Origin: an uncultured Alphaproteobacteria bacterium | GTDB taxonomy: Bacteria > Pseudomonadota > Alphaproteobacteria > CAAHEQ01 > UBA3637 | Length of the DNA: 64,000 bases | Reading direction: 5' to 3' | Assembly (NCBI GenBank): GCA_947627155.1 | Contig: CANQUX010000001.1 | Span: 128,046-192,045, forward strand | Shown: positions 46,578-57,346 of the stretch, piece by piece | Numbering within the stretch: the stretch's first letter is position 1 | Layout of the letters: every line of letters begins with the position of its first letter | Position numbers and translations under genes: made by a program | The notes under the pieces: generated by a model | Told to the model about the DNA's origin: nothing | Seen by the model: the letters and a program-made list of their open reading frames with translations, nothing else | Database searches by the model: none

Positions 46578-48431
46578 ATGGGTGAAAAATCGGTTTATGC
46601 TCAAATTAAAAAGCAAAACGGTGAAGCTTTTGCGCAAGAAATACGGCGTTTTCACAACGGTATTTTTGAATTGCCGAATTTAAAAAACGTTGTGAAATAC
46701 GCCGGTCGCGATGCTAAGCCCATTTTAGATTATTTATTGTTTTTAAAACAAAAATCGGAAAATAAAAACACAACTGAGGAGATTTTGGCGGAAGATCCCT
46801 TTGAATTATTGGAAAAAGCAGGTTATAATGCTTACGTTGCCGATACGTTTAAAAAACAAAACGCCATTCGCAAATATTTCGCGGATGATGAAAGACTGTG
46901 CACATTTGATGATCCCTATCGTTATCAAAAATATTATATTATCAATGCCATAAAGGAAAATGTTGATCAAATTAAAAGAGAAAACTTTAAGCACCCGAAA
47001 AGAGAAGATGAATACGGCACGAGCGTGATTTCCATTCAAATTTCAAAATGGAGGGGGGCTGTTTCCATTAAAAACAGGTATAATCATACGGTTAATAATC
47101 CTGACAATACATTTGATTCGAACCCCGATAACATTATTCCGGGGTTAAGCAAAGCATTGGAACATTATTTTAACATCTTGATGCACCCCGAAGATGCTTT
47201 AGACCTGCCCGATAATTACATTGTGCTGAATAATCAACTTATTCATTATACCGAAGAATGGCAGGACGTTTATTTCGGTGACCATTATTATGTGAAAGAC
47301 GACATTCTTCACGAACTGCATCAAGATTATCAAATTATGGCAGATAACTTTATAATTGACTTAAAAAATAAGGAGATTTCTTCGCCTTTACCTTATTCCC
47401 ATGATTCTTTTCCTGATGTTTTAAATGCTGAAATTAAAGGGAAAAAACTTGCTTTAACTTGCGATGATGAAAATAATCATTATCTGTTTGCCGATAATGT
47501 TCAAATTATGAAAATCAATTCTCAACACGAAATAACAGAGCTTTATTTACCGACCGCAAAGGAACTTCCGGATTGTTTTTTGATAAATAATAAAGGATTA
47601 GAAAAGTTTTCGGCACCTAACATGCTGTATATCAACAATGAATTTTTACCTAACAACAAAGAATGTCATTCACTCTATTTACCGAAAGTGCTTGAAATCG
47701 GGGATCATTTTTTAGAAGACACTACAAAATTAAGCGGTTTAGATCTTCCGTCCGTTCAGGAAATTGGAGATTACTTTTTATATGAGAATAATAATTGCAC
47801 TTTTGTCAATCTTCCGAATGTGCAAATAATCGGATGTCATTTCTTAAACTATAATCATTTATTAAAAGAATTGAGTGCGCCGAAACTAGAAACTATCGGT
47901 GATGACTTTCTAAAACATCATCAATATTTGGAAAAAATAGATCTTCCGTCTGTTCGTAGGATTGGAGATAACTTTTTATATGAGAATGAAAATTGCACTT
48001 CTGTCAATCTGCCGAATGCAGAAGTGATTGGAAATTACTTTTTAAGATGTAATGAAGCTTGCACCTCCCTTAATCTGCCGAATGTGCAAGAGATTGGCAA
48101 GAGATTCTTACATGAAAATGAATTATTAACAGAATTGAATGCACCGAAATTAGAAAAAATCGGAGATGAGTCTTTATACTACAATCAAAATTGTACTTCT
48201 TTGAATATTCCGAATAACTGCATTATCGGCGAGGATTTTTTGTATAGTAATTCTTTGAAAAATATGTTAATACCGGATAAAGTCAAGAGGATTCCTTCAA
48301 AATCCGATAAAAATTCAAAGAAGACTTTATCTTTCTTATATATTCTTCATTCTCTTTATAATTTGGCACAAGAAAAAAGTCGTTTTTTAAAAAATTGTTT
48401 TTTGCGACGCCATCAAAATGAACGCTCATAA
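46578..48431 (+). CDS. BspA-like LRR protein with conserved N-terminal domain
   Basis: 617 residues. Residues 1 to about 255 are a domain also found at 50780 and 52682: E-K-S-V-Y-x-Q-I-K-K-Q-N-G-E-A-F-A-Q, K-Y-Y-I-I-N-A, D-E-Y-G-T-S-V-I-S-I-Q-I, Y-N-H-T-V-N-N-P-D-N-T-F. I do not recognise it. The N-F-I-I-D-L-K module and about ten LRR_5 repeats follow. The extra C-terminal stretch ends R-R-H-Q-N-E-R-S. No signal peptide or membrane segment. Part of a tandem array 24 bases after the previous gene. Confidence 0.82.
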   Translation: MGEKSVYAQIKKQNGEAFAQEIRRFHNGIFELPNLKNVVKYAGRDAKPILDYLLFLKQKSENKNTTEEILAEDPFELLEKAGYNAYVADTFKKQNAIRKYFADDERLCTFDDPYRYQKYYIINAIKENVDQIKRENFKHPKREDEYGTSVISIQISKWRGAVSIKNRYNHTVNNPDNTFDSNPDNIIPGLSKALEHYFNILMHPEDALDLPDNYIVLNNQLIHYTEEWQDVYFGDHYYVKDDILHELHQDYQIMADNFIIDLKNKEISSPLPYSHDSFPDVLNAEIKGKKLALTCDDENNHYLFADNVQIMKINSQHEITELYLPTAKELPDCFLINNKGLEKFSAPNMLYINNEFLPNNKECHSLYLPKVLEIGDHFLEDTTKLSGLDLPSVQEIGDYFLYENNNCTFVNLPNVQIIGCHFLNYNHLLKELSAPKLETIGDDFLKHHQYLEKIDLPSVRRIGDNFLYENENCTSVNLPNAEVIGNYFLRCNEACTSLNLPNVQEIGKRFLHENELLTELNAPKLEKIGDESLYYNQNCTSLNIPNNCIIGEDFLYSNSLKNMLIPDKVKRIPSKSDKNSKKTLSFLYILHSLYNLAQEKSRFLKNCFLRRHQNERS

Positions 48432-48446
48432 ACAAAGGAGGAAAAA

Positions 48447-49364
48447 ATGAGTAAAAAATCAACAAATGAACAAAACACTGAAAATAACTATCAAATTAAG
48501 GCAGAGGGTTTTATCATTGATTTAAAAAAGAAAAAAGTTTATGATGAGGATTCTTCTTTTGATGACGATGTTGTGATTGGTGCATTTTCAAATTTCGGTA
48601 AGAATTCTTTTCCATCTGTTTTAAATACTGAAATTAAAGGGAAAAAACTCACTCTGAAACGGGATGAAGAAAACAATCATTATCTGTTTGCCAATAACGT
48701 GCAAATTATGAAAATCAATGCCAAACAAAAAATTACAGAGCTTTGTTTACCGACCACAAAGGAAATTCCGGATTGGTTTTTGACAAATAACAAAGCATTA
48801 GAAAAATTTTCGGCGCCCAACGTGCAATATATCGGCTATGAATGTTTAAGTGACAATGAACGGTGTCATTCACTCTATTTGCCGAAAGTTCTTGAAATTA
48901 AAGACAATTTTTTAACGTGTAATGATAAATTAAAAAGTATAGATCTTCCATCCGTTCAGAAAATTGGAAATAACTTTTTATATAGTAATGAATTTTGCAC
49001 TTCTGTTAATCTTCCGAATGTGTGTGTGATTGGTGACGGATTCTTATATGAGAATAAATTATTAACGAAACTGAATATGCCGAAATTAAAAATAATCTGT
49101 CATGACTTCTTATCCTCTAATGAAAAATTGAAAAGCATAGATCTTCCGTCTGTTCGTGAGATTGGATATCGCTTTTTGCTGCACAATAAAAAATGTATTT
49201 CCGTTAATCTTCCGAACGTGCAGAGAATTGGATTTCACGCTTTCCATGAGCATGAAAAATTCGCCAATCTTTCTGAAGAGGATATACACGCAATGAGTTC
49301 TAAAATTGCAACTCACAATCAAGTCAACAAATATATGCGGCGCAATCAAAATGAACGCTCATAA
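48447..49364 (+). CDS. BspA-like LRR protein, short form
   Basis: 305 residues. Lacks the long N-terminal domain and starts like the two fused copies (S-K-K-S-T-N-E-Q-N). The N-F/G-F-I-I-D-L-K module and about seven LRR_5 repeats follow. Ends R-R-N-Q-N-E-R-S. Consensus AAAGGAGG before the ATG. Confidence 0.82.
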   Translation: MSKKSTNEQNTENNYQIKAEGFIIDLKKKKVYDEDSSFDDDVVIGAFSNFGKNSFPSVLNTEIKGKKLTLKRDEENNHYLFANNVQIMKINAKQKITELCLPTTKEIPDWFLTNNKALEKFSAPNVQYIGYECLSDNERCHSLYLPKVLEIKDNFLTCNDKLKSIDLPSVQKIGNNFLYSNEFCTSVNLPNVCVIGDGFLYENKLLTKLNMPKLKIICHDFLSSNEKLKSIDLPSVREIGYRFLLHNKKCISVNLPNVQRIGFHAFHEHEKFANLSEEDIHAMSSKIATHNQVNKYMRRNQNERS

Positions 49365-49443
49365 AAAGGGAAAACACGAATAAAATTAAGTTTAAAAGTC
49401 GATAAAAAACACTTAAAGTTATTGTTTAAAATAAAAATACAAC

Positions 49444-49477
49444 ACAGTGAAAATAATAAATATTTTCACTGTTTTAT
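49444..49477 (+). terminator. Terminator of the first LRR unit
   Basis: ACAGTGAAAATA and TATTTTCACTGT form a 12-bp stem with a short loop and TTTTATTTTTT. It separates the LRR array from the convergent MFS gene. Confidence 0.8.
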
Positions 49478-49480
49478 TTT

Positions 49481-50662
49481 TTACAAAGAAGGAATCTTTT
49501 TTTGACGCAAATAAGTATTTAACAAAACGGCGATAAATCCTAAAAGACAAACCAAACTGCCCAAAATTAAAAAGCCGTATTTAAAACTGCCGAATTGAAC
49601 GCCGATCCACATCATATAAGCCGACAGAATGGAACCCACCTGTTCAAACAAACTGAATACGCCCAGAAAAACCGAACGTTCGTTTTGCGTGGTAACGCAT
49701 TTTTGAATTTGAGCAAACAATAACACGTCAACAACGGAATAAACGGCATAGAACAAAATTAAAAACACCAAGCCGAATAAATTGTAATTCTCTCCCACCA
49801 GGAAAAAGAAGAAACCGGCAACAACAATCATTAAATACAATTGCCGTTGCGATAATTTTTCACATTTATATGCCAATGCACTGAATATAATTAAGGTCAT
49901 TAAAACAAGGCCGTAAATAATGCCCACATAATTCTTTTGCATACCCCACTCTACACCGATAACGCCGAACCATTCATCTAAATAACTCATGCCCATACAA
50001 AAGGTTAAAAGAAAAATCATACCGAACAAGCGCGGATATTTTAAGATAATGCGAACGGTTGAAAAAGTTAATTTCTTCACGTTTAAGGGACGCGGTAATT
50101 TGTGATAACGACACGGAATGAAATAAGCAATCAACGCACAAATAATCAGCGGTATAACGGAAGAAAAAACAATAAACGTCCAGCCCAAATCCACCAAAAA
50201 CGAACCGAAACAGACCCCGAAATAACCCAAATAATAAGCAGCTTTTTTGCGAGAACATATTTTTGTGTAAAGCTCTTCTCCGTTCGGATAGAGAACCGTT
50301 TCATTATAAACCAGATTTTCCCAGGCACGCGTTTGAAAGCTCCATTTCACACCCCACAGAAAATATCCGGCCATATAGCCCCAAAAACACGGAAAAACAT
50401 ACCATAAAATAAAACCGACGGCTTTAATTAATTCTCCCCAAATAACAATCACTTTATTTGAAACGAAAGGAGCAATCAACGTATAAATCACGTTCCCGAT
50501 TAAAGTCGAAAAACACCAAAATATAAATAATTGCGTGAGTTCGGCATCGGAAATGCCGTGTTCCTGAAACATAATACCCGAAAGCGTATATAACAAAACG
50601 AATGTGTCAAAAAACTCAAACAAATAGATTTTTTTACATAAAGATGCAAATTGATTTTTCAT
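49481..50662 (-). CDS. MFS-type transporter
   Basis: 393 residues with about twelve hydrophobic helices and a central loop near residue 190, the major facilitator layout. Substrate unknown; no drug- or sugar-family motif is clear. It lies in reverse orientation within the LRR array, between two nearly identical promoter regions. AGAGGAAA precedes the ATG. Confidence 0.8.
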   Translation of the reverse strand: MKNQFASLCKKIYLFEFFDTFVLLYTLSGIMFQEHGISDAELTQLFIFWCFSTLIGNVIYTLIAPFVSNKVIVIWGELIKAVGFILWYVFPCFWGYMAGYFLWGVKWSFQTRAWENLVYNETVLYPNGEELYTKICSRKKAAYYLGYFGVCFGSFLVDLGWTFIVFSSVIPLIICALIAYFIPCRYHKLPRPLNVKKLTFSTVRIILKYPRLFGMIFLLTFCMGMSYLDEWFGVIGVEWGMQKNYVGIIYGLVLMTLIIFSALAYKCEKLSQRQLYLMIVVAGFFFFLVGENYNLFGLVFLILFYAVYSVVDVLLFAQIQKCVTTQNERSVFLGVFSLFEQVGSILSAYMMWIGVQFGSFKYGFLILGSLVCLLGFIAVLLNTYLRQKKIPSL

Positions 50663-50719
50663 TTTTTTCCTCTTTTTTGAACATTATATTTTAAAAATAT
50701 TTTTAAGTCAATTTTTTTC

Positions 50720-50748
50720 TTGACTGAAACGAAAAAATAAGATATAAT
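50720..50748 (+). promoter_or_regulatory. Promoter of the second LRR unit
   Basis: TTGACT, 17-base spacer, TATAAT; a duplicate of the 44315 promoter with few changes. Confidence 0.8.
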
Positions 50749-50779
50749 GCTTTAAAAATGAGCTCGAAAGGGGCGGAAA

Positions 50780-52657
50780 ATGAGTGAAAAATCGGTATAT
50801 GATCAAATTAAAAAGCAAAACGGGGAAGCTTTTGCACAAGAAATACGCCGTTTTCATAACGGTATTTTTGAATTGCCGAATTTAAAAAATATGCTGAAAT
50901 TTGCCGGTCGCGATGCTAAGCCCATTTTGGAATATTTATTGTTTTTAAAACAAAAATCGGAAAATAAAAACACAACTGAGGAGATTTTGGCGGAAGATCC
51001 CTTTGAGTTATTGGAAAAAGCGGGTTATACGGCATATGTTGCCAATACGCTTCAAAAACAAAACGCCATTCGAAAATATTTCGCGAAAGGTGAAGAACTA
51101 TGTACGTTTCATGATGCCAAACGTTTTCAAAAATACTATATTATCAATGCCATAAAGGAAAATGTTGATCAAATCAAAAGAGAAAACTTTCCGCACCCGA
51201 AAAGACAAGATGAATACGGCACCAGCGTTATTTCCATTCAAATTTTAAAAACGGGCGGTTTTATTTCCATTAAAAACAGGTATAATCATACGGTTAATAA
51301 TCCGGATAACACATTTAATTCAAACCCCGATAACATTATTCCCGGGTTAAGAAAGGCATTAGAACATTATTTTAACATCCGTTTTACACATTCACATGCT
51401 CTTGACCTGCCCGATAATTATATTATGCTAAATAATCAACTTATTCATTATACCGCAGAATGGCAGGGCTTTTATTTCGGTGACTATTATTATGTGAAAG
51501 ACGACGTTCTTCACGAACTGAATCAAGATTATCAAATTATGGCGGATAATTTTATAATTGACTTAAAAAATAAAAAAGTTTTCTCGCCTTTATCTTATCT
51601 CAATGATTCTTTTCCCGAAGTTTTAAATGCCGAACTTCAAGGAAAAAAACTCACTTTAACACGCGATAAAGAAAATAATCATTATTTATTTGCCGATAAC
51701 GTGCAACTTATGAAAATCAACTCAAAACACAAAATAACGGAGCTTTATTTACCAACCACAAAGGAAATTCCCGATTGGTGTTTAATGTATAACAAAACAT
51801 TAGAAAAGTTTTCGGCACCTAACGTGTTGTATATCAATGATAAGTTTTTATATCACAACAAAGAATGTCATTCACTCTATTTACCGAAGGTTCTTGTAAT
51901 TGGGAATTCTTGTTTACACGACAATACAAAATTAAGCGGTTTAGATCTTCCGTCCGTTCAGGAAATTGGAAATTTCTTTTTATATTGGAATGAAAATTGC
52001 ACTTTTGTCAATCTGCCGAATGTGCAAATCATCGGATGTGATTTCTTAAACTGTAATCATTTATTAAAAGAATTGAATGTGCCGAAATTAGAAATTATCG
52101 GTAATGGCTTTTTAGAGCATAATGAAAAAATGGAAAAAATAGATCTTCCATCGGCTCATCAGATTTGGAACCGCTTTTTATATCATAATGAAATTTGCAC
52201 TTCCGTCAATCTTCCGAATGTGCAAACTATCGAAGCTTCTTTTTTAAACAATAATAAGGCATTGGAAAAAATAGATCTTCCATCTGTTCAGCGGATTGGG
52301 GACCGCTTTTTATATAATAATGAAATTTGCACTTCTGTTAATCTTCCGAATGTGCAAACAATCGGAAATTGTTTTTTATACAATCATAAGACATTGGAAA
52401 AAATAGATCTTCCATCTGTTCAGAGAATTGGAGACGACTTTTTATATGAGAATGAAAATTGCACTTCTGTCAATCTTCCGAATGTGCAAAAGATTGGACG
52501 TCTCTTTTTAGAGGATAATAAAAAATTCGTCAATCTTTCTATAAAACAGCTACGCGAGCAGCTACGCGAAATGATGACTGCTAAAATGGAACGTTTAAAT
52601 CGTTGGGATCCGTTTTTGTTTCCCTATGTACGACGCAATCAAAATGAACGCTCATAA
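50780..52657 (+). CDS. BspA-like LRR protein with conserved N-terminal domain
   Basis: 625 residues, closely related to 46578 through the N-terminal domain and the N-F-I-I-D-L-K module. About eleven LRR_5 repeats, several nearly identical (L-P-N-V-Q-x-I-G and I-D-L-P-S-V-Q-R-I-G), which points to recent internal duplication. Ends R-R-N-Q-N-E-R-S. First gene after the 50720 promoter, with an AAGGGG site. Confidence 0.82.
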   Translation: MSEKSVYDQIKKQNGEAFAQEIRRFHNGIFELPNLKNMLKFAGRDAKPILEYLLFLKQKSENKNTTEEILAEDPFELLEKAGYTAYVANTLQKQNAIRKYFAKGEELCTFHDAKRFQKYYIINAIKENVDQIKRENFPHPKRQDEYGTSVISIQILKTGGFISIKNRYNHTVNNPDNTFNSNPDNIIPGLRKALEHYFNIRFTHSHALDLPDNYIMLNNQLIHYTAEWQGFYFGDYYYVKDDVLHELNQDYQIMADNFIIDLKNKKVFSPLSYLNDSFPEVLNAELQGKKLTLTRDKENNHYLFADNVQLMKINSKHKITELYLPTTKEIPDWCLMYNKTLEKFSAPNVLYINDKFLYHNKECHSLYLPKVLVIGNSCLHDNTKLSGLDLPSVQEIGNFFLYWNENCTFVNLPNVQIIGCDFLNCNHLLKELNVPKLEIIGNGFLEHNEKMEKIDLPSAHQIWNRFLYHNEICTSVNLPNVQTIEASFLNNNKALEKIDLPSVQRIGDRFLYNNEICTSVNLPNVQTIGNCFLYNHKTLEKIDLPSVQRIGDDFLYENENCTSVNLPNVQKIGRLFLEDNKKFVNLSIKQLREQLREMMTAKMERLNRWDPFLFPYVRRNQNERS

Positions 52658-52681
52658 AAAAAGGGGTTAAAGAATAAAAAA

Positions 52682-54004
52682 ATGGCTGAAAAATCGGTAT
52701 ATGATCAAATCAAAAAGCAAAACGGGGAAGCTTTTGCGCAAAAAATTCGCGCATTTGACAGCACTTTATTTGATATTCCCGATTTAGTGCATATTTTAAA
52801 ATATGCAGGTGCTTATCCGGAGGAAATTTTCGATTACTTGCTTTCTTTAAAGCCCAAACCGGAAAATAAAATTCAAAACAATTATAAAAATCCCTTAAAG
52901 CTTTTGGAAAAAGCGGGTTATAATGCGTATGTTGCCGACACGCTTCAAAAACAAAACGCTATTCGCAAATATTTTGCAAAAGATGAAGAACTGTGTACGT
53001 TTCATGATGCCAAACGTTTTCAAAAATATTATATTATCAATGCCGTTAAGAAAAACGTTAATCAAATTAAACGAGAAAATTTTCCGCATCCGGACAGGCA
53101 AGATGAATACGGCACGAGCGTGATTTCCATTCAAATTTTAAAAACGGGCGGCCTTATTTCCATTAAAAACAGGTATAATCATGCCGTTCAAAATCCGGAC
53201 AATACGTTTAATTCAAACCCCGATAATATTATCGAGGGATTAAGCGGCGCATTAAAACATTATTTTAAAACCGATTTTACGCATCCCGAAAATGCTTTTG
53301 ACCTACCCGATAATTACATAATTCTGAATAATCAAATTATTGCTTATAATGATGAAATTTCAAACGTTTATTATGGCAATGACTATTATGTGAAAGACGG
53401 CGTGATTTATGAACTCAATCGCGACTATCAACTGATGGCCGAAAATTTTATTATTGATTTAAAAAATAAAACCATTTCAACCCCTTCCCGTATGCATGAT
53501 TCTTTTCCCGAAGTTTTAAATGCTGAAATTCAAGGAAAAAAACTCACCTTAACACGCGATAAAGAAAATAATCGTTATTTGTTTGCCGATAACGTGCAAC
53601 TTATGAAAATCAATGCCAACCACGAAATTACAGAACTTTGTTTACCCGAAACAAAAGCTATTCCTGATTTCTTTTTAAAATTCAATTATTACTTGGAAAA
53701 ATTTTCGGCGCCGAAAGCGGAAACCATCGGTAATAATTTTTTGTATGATAACAGAAGATGTGCTTCTTTAAAAATTCCGCATATCCGCCTTATCGGATCC
53801 GATTTTTTAAGAAACAACACGGCCTTAAAAACATTTTCCGCGCCGCATTTGGAAAAAACGGGGGATTGGTTTTTATATTTAAATGAGAAAATAAAAAAAC
53901 TTTATACGCCGAAACTAATTCAAAAAGGCGACTGGTTTTTATTTCATCATCCGCAAAATAATCCCAACAAAATTTTTTCTTTAAGACATAAAGAACGAGA
54001 ATAA
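52682..54004 (+). CDS. BspA-like LRR protein, few repeats
   Basis: 440 residues. The conserved N-terminal domain (1-250) and N-F-I-I-D-L-K module are complete, but only about four LRR units follow. The C-terminus is R-H-K-E-R-E rather than N-Q-N-E-R-S. Last of the array, 24 bases after its neighbour. It suggests that the N-terminal domain is the constant part and repeat number varies. Confidence 0.8.
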   Translation: MAEKSVYDQIKKQNGEAFAQKIRAFDSTLFDIPDLVHILKYAGAYPEEIFDYLLSLKPKPENKIQNNYKNPLKLLEKAGYNAYVADTLQKQNAIRKYFAKDEELCTFHDAKRFQKYYIINAVKKNVNQIKRENFPHPDRQDEYGTSVISIQILKTGGLISIKNRYNHAVQNPDNTFNSNPDNIIEGLSGALKHYFKTDFTHPENAFDLPDNYIILNNQIIAYNDEISNVYYGNDYYVKDGVIYELNRDYQLMAENFIIDLKNKTISTPSRMHDSFPEVLNAEIQGKKLTLTRDKENNRYLFADNVQLMKINANHEITELCLPETKAIPDFFLKFNYYLEKFSAPKAETIGNNFLYDNRRCASLKIPHIRLIGSDFLRNNTALKTFSAPHLEKTGDWFLYLNEKIKKLYTPKLIQKGDWFLFHHPQNNPNKIFSLRHKERE

Positions 54005-54055
54005 CGGGATTTTTTTCAAAACCCCGTTATAACAGATGAAAAAATTTATTTAAAT

Positions 54056-55822
54056 TTATCTTAACTTAATATGAAGCTCGCGCAGCTGCTTTTCGGTTAC
54101 CTCCGCCGGTGCTTTCATCAATAAATCAAGCCCTTGTTGCGTCATCGGGAAAGCAATAACTTCGCGAATGTATGTTTCATCGGTGAGCAACATAACGAGC
54201 CGATCAATACCGAAAGCACACCCGCCGTGCGGCGGCGCGCCAAACTTAAAGGCGTTCAACATACCGGCAAACTTTTGTTCCACCACTTCCGGGCCGTATC
54301 CGGCAATTTCAAAAGCTTTATACATAATATCCGGCCGATGATTGCGAATGGCACCCGATAAAATTTCATAGCCGTTGCAAACCATATCAAACTGATAGGC
54401 ATAGATTTCCAGCGGATTTTTGTTTAACAAAGCCTCCATTTCCCCTTGGGGCATTGAAAACGGATTGTGCGAAAACTCAATGGCGCCAGTTTCTTCGTTT
54501 CTTTCATAGAACGGAAAATCGGTAATCCAACAAAAATCAAACCGCGTTTTATCAATCAAGCCTAATTCCTCGCCCAGAAGCGTACGCACCTGACCGGCAA
54601 ATTTGGCCGTCGCCTCACCTTTACCGCAAATGAAAAACACGCTGTCCCCCTTTTGAGCGCCCGTTTGCGCCGTTAAACGTGCCAAACGATCCGCATCTAA
54701 ATTTTTGGCAATCGGACCTTTGGCGCCCTCTTCCGCCAACGTATAATACCCTAACCCGCCCATACCGGATTCAACGGCAAATCCGTTCATTTTATCAAAC
54801 CAACTGCGCGGCTTTGAAGCCGTGCCCGGTGTTTTTATGGCGCGCACAAAACCGCCGTTCGCCACCTGATTGGCAAACAGGGCGAAAGAGGAGCCGGCAA
54901 AAATATCCGATACCTCTTCAATAATCAACGGATTTCTTAAATCGGGCTTATCCGTTCCGTATTTCACCATGGATTCTTTATAAGGAATTTGTTGAAACGG
55001 CGCGGGTGATACCGTGCTTTGAGGCGCAAACTCAACAAACAAATCATGAATAATCGGTTCCACCGTTGCAAAAATTTCATCTTGCGTTACAAACGACATT
55101 TCAATATCAAGCTGATAAAATTCACCCGGAGACCGATCGGCCCGCGCATCTTCATCACGGAAACACGGCGCGATTTGAAAATATCTGTCAAAGCCCGACA
55201 CCATTAACAACTGTTTAAACTGTTGCGGTGCTTGCGGCAAAGCATAGAACTTACCGGCATGCAATCGGGAGGGGACTAAAAAGTCGCGCGCGCCTTCGGG
55301 AGAGGAGGAAGTTAAAATCGGCGTTTGAAATTCGCTAAATCCGGCCGCCCACATTTTTTGCCGAATGGCTTTGATAAAATTGTTCCGGAGCAAAATATTG
55401 GCATGCGGTTTATCCCGACGCAAATCCAAGAAACGATACGTTAAGCGTTGTTCTTCCGATAAATCTTCACTGTTGGCCACCACCTGAACAGGCAACACTT
55501 CGGCTTGAGATAAAATTTCGGCATTTAAAACCTGCACTTCAATTTCACCGGTCGGCATTTTGGGATTGACGGTTTCTTTTGTTCTTAAAACAACCGTACC
55601 GTCAATGCGCACCACCGATTCGGGCCGTGCCTTTTCAAGCAACTTAAACGACGGCGCAGCCGTATCCAACACACATTGGGTAATGCCGTAATTATCTCGT
55701 AAATCAACGAAAAGCAAATTTCCGTGATCGCGTTTGCGATGAATCCAGCCCGATAAACGAACCTGTTTGCCCTGATCTGTCGCCCGTAAAGCGCCGCATG
55801 TGTGTGTCCGATACTGATGCAT
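54056..55822 (-). CDS. aspS: Aspartyl-tRNA synthetase
   Basis: 588 residues of the bacterial type. An OB-fold anticodon domain ([10 protein letters not shown] near 30), class II motifs 2 ([10 protein letters not shown]) and 3 (G-C-A-F-G-I-D-R), and the inserted GAD domain between them. The ATG at 55822 follows AAAGGAG; the frame is open to 55885. Confidence 0.97.
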   Translation of the reverse strand: MHQYRTHTCGALRATDQGKQVRLSGWIHRKRDHGNLLFVDLRDNYGITQCVLDTAAPSFKLLEKARPESVVRIDGTVVLRTKETVNPKMPTGEIEVQVLNAEILSQAEVLPVQVVANSEDLSEEQRLTYRFLDLRRDKPHANILLRNNFIKAIRQKMWAAGFSEFQTPILTSSSPEGARDFLVPSRLHAGKFYALPQAPQQFKQLLMVSGFDRYFQIAPCFRDEDARADRSPGEFYQLDIEMSFVTQDEIFATVEPIIHDLFVEFAPQSTVSPAPFQQIPYKESMVKYGTDKPDLRNPLIIEEVSDIFAGSSFALFANQVANGGFVRAIKTPGTASKPRSWFDKMNGFAVESGMGGLGYYTLAEEGAKGPIAKNLDADRLARLTAQTGAQKGDSVFFICGKGEATAKFAGQVRTLLGEELGLIDKTRFDFCWITDFPFYERNEETGAIEFSHNPFSMPQGEMEALLNKNPLEIYAYQFDMVCNGYEILSGAIRNHRPDIMYKAFEIAGYGPEVVEQKFAGMLNAFKFGAPPHGGCAFGIDRLVMLLTDETYIREVIAFPMTQQGLDLLMKAPAEVTEKQLRELHIKLR

Positions 55823-55924
55823 AAAAAACTCCTTTATTTGACACTGTTTTAATAAATTCGGTATGTAAATTACAACCTTTCGCAAAAAAATGCAAGAACT
55901 ATATGCAAATTGATGCTTATTTTT

Positions 55925-56602
55925 TTAAGCCATACCGATTAACGTTAAGGCGTGATGCCATAACTGCACGTAATAAGCGGCCATGCCGAGCCACCCTTTT
56001 TGCAAATAGGCAAAAAGCATACCGTAAATAAGCAAATTCGCCCCCGGGATAAAACAAATGCTGAAAATCGGCCCTGCAACTTCAAAATCGGTTTGTTTCG
56101 GATGAATTTCAAAAAGCGTGACAATAAAGTGATAGCCGATAAAAATGCCGAATAAAACCAAATGATAATCGGGCAGTTTACCGTAAATTGCCACATAACC
56201 GATTAAGCCCAACATTAAAATAAACGTAAACGTGGGGAAAAAATAAGGCGCCAAAGCAATCAGCCAATTGCCTTTTCCGACAAAGGAAAACGAACCGCCC
56301 ACATCTTGATCGATATCCAAGCCTTTCGGTTTATGCAGTGTTAACACGGCAAACAACATATGCGTTAATTCATGCTCCGCAATGGCAAAAAACGAGCCGG
56401 AAAGCCCGGGCATAATCAAAAAGAAAATAATCACTACCCCCATCGGCAAAAAGAAATTCAGCACATAATGCATATTCATCATTTTCTTAACAAGCATAAA
56501 ATCGAGCTGAAAAGACGGAACAAGAATCAGCAACATTATAATGGCAACAGGCACCTTTAAAAGATCGATACATTTATCAATGATTGATGAAATTTTACTC
56601 AT
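55925..56602 (-). CDS. M50-like membrane metalloprotease
   Basis: 225 residues, about six hydrophobic helices. H-E-L-T-H near residue 77 is the HExxH zinc site of M50-type intramembrane proteases. A second-ligand segment is not certain. It overlaps the DUF3108 gene by 8 bases, so they form a pair. Confidence 0.7.
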   Translation of the reverse strand: MSKISSIIDKCIDLLKVPVAIIMLLILVPSFQLDFMLVKKMMNMHYVLNFFLPMGVVIIFFLIMPGLSGSFFAIAEHELTHMLFAVLTLHKPKGLDIDQDVGGSFSFVGKGNWLIALAPYFFPTFTFILMLGLIGYVAIYGKLPDYHLVLFGIFIGYHFIVTLFEIHPKQTDFEVAGPIFSICFIPGANLLIYGMLFAYLQKGWLGMAAYYVQLWHHALTLIGMA

Positions 56603-57287
56603 GCGTCACCTTTTCTCTGACAATATATAATTTTCCGACAACACCGGTATCGAAGGTTCCCAATATTAAAGATTTATGATTGCCTTCCGATACAAAATAG
56701 AGTTGAAGCGGTGAATGAGTATCTTCATTTATTCGTTTGAAAAACCAACCTTTTTTCTTTCCGCTCAATATTTTAATTCTGACCGACCAATTTTCCGCCG
56801 TACCGCTTAATCCTTTATAAACGGAACTCAACTCTTTTTCGCCACCGTATAAAAGCCGAATTTCCATATCCCGCTTGCCGTCACTGACCAAAACGGAATG
56901 CGTTTTCTTCTCTTTCAGGCGCATTAAATGCAGCAATAACGACTGATAATCCAAATATCCCTTTTTATTTTCAAAATTGGGTTTGGTTGTTTCAATGGTT
57001 TTACCGTCTTTCATTTTCATGGAAGAGTCAAGAACCGTTAAGGTATCGCCCTCAATTTTTCCCTTCGTTTCGAACACGGTTTGCGCATGAATGAAAGCCG
57101 CAAGCAAGCCTTTGGCAACGGCAGAAGTTTCAAGACGGTAATCATTTTCCGTTAAATTCATATTGATGTAACCGCTTAACAACGGTATTTTCAACCCCTC
57201 TGCCCGATAAACGGCGTTCATGGTTTCGGCATTAACGGAAGAAGTCCATACGAAAAAAACACAAAAAACATAAAAAAATATTTTCAT
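56595..57287 (-). CDS. DUF3108-type exported protein
   Basis: 230 residues. Signal peptide (FFYVFCVFFVWTSSVNA) and a beta-rich body with Y-R-A-E-G-L-K-I-P-L-L-S-G-Y-I and later Y-G-G-E-K-E, like DUF3108 family members. Function unknown. Divergent from rmuC. Confidence 0.72.
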   Translation of the reverse strand: MKIFFYVFCVFFVWTSSVNAETMNAVYRAEGLKIPLLSGYINMNLTENDYRLETSAVAKGLLAAFIHAQTVFETKGKIEGDTLTVLDSSMKMKDGKTIETTKPNFENKKGYLDYQSLLLHLMRLKEKKTHSVLVSDGKRDMEIRLLYGGEKELSSVYKGLSGTAENWSVRIKILSGKKKGWFFKRINEDTHSPLQLYFVSEGNHKSLILGTFDTGVVGKLYIVREKVTHE

Positions 57288-57346
57288 TTTTTCTCCTTTT
57301 TTGTTATACTATAAACAATCTTTATCGATATTGCAAAGGATATTTT

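Noticed and set aside
54001-54030. ATAACGGG/CCCGTTAT inverted repeat between the last LRR gene and aspS
   Set aside because: No T run follows on either strand, so it is not called as a terminator.
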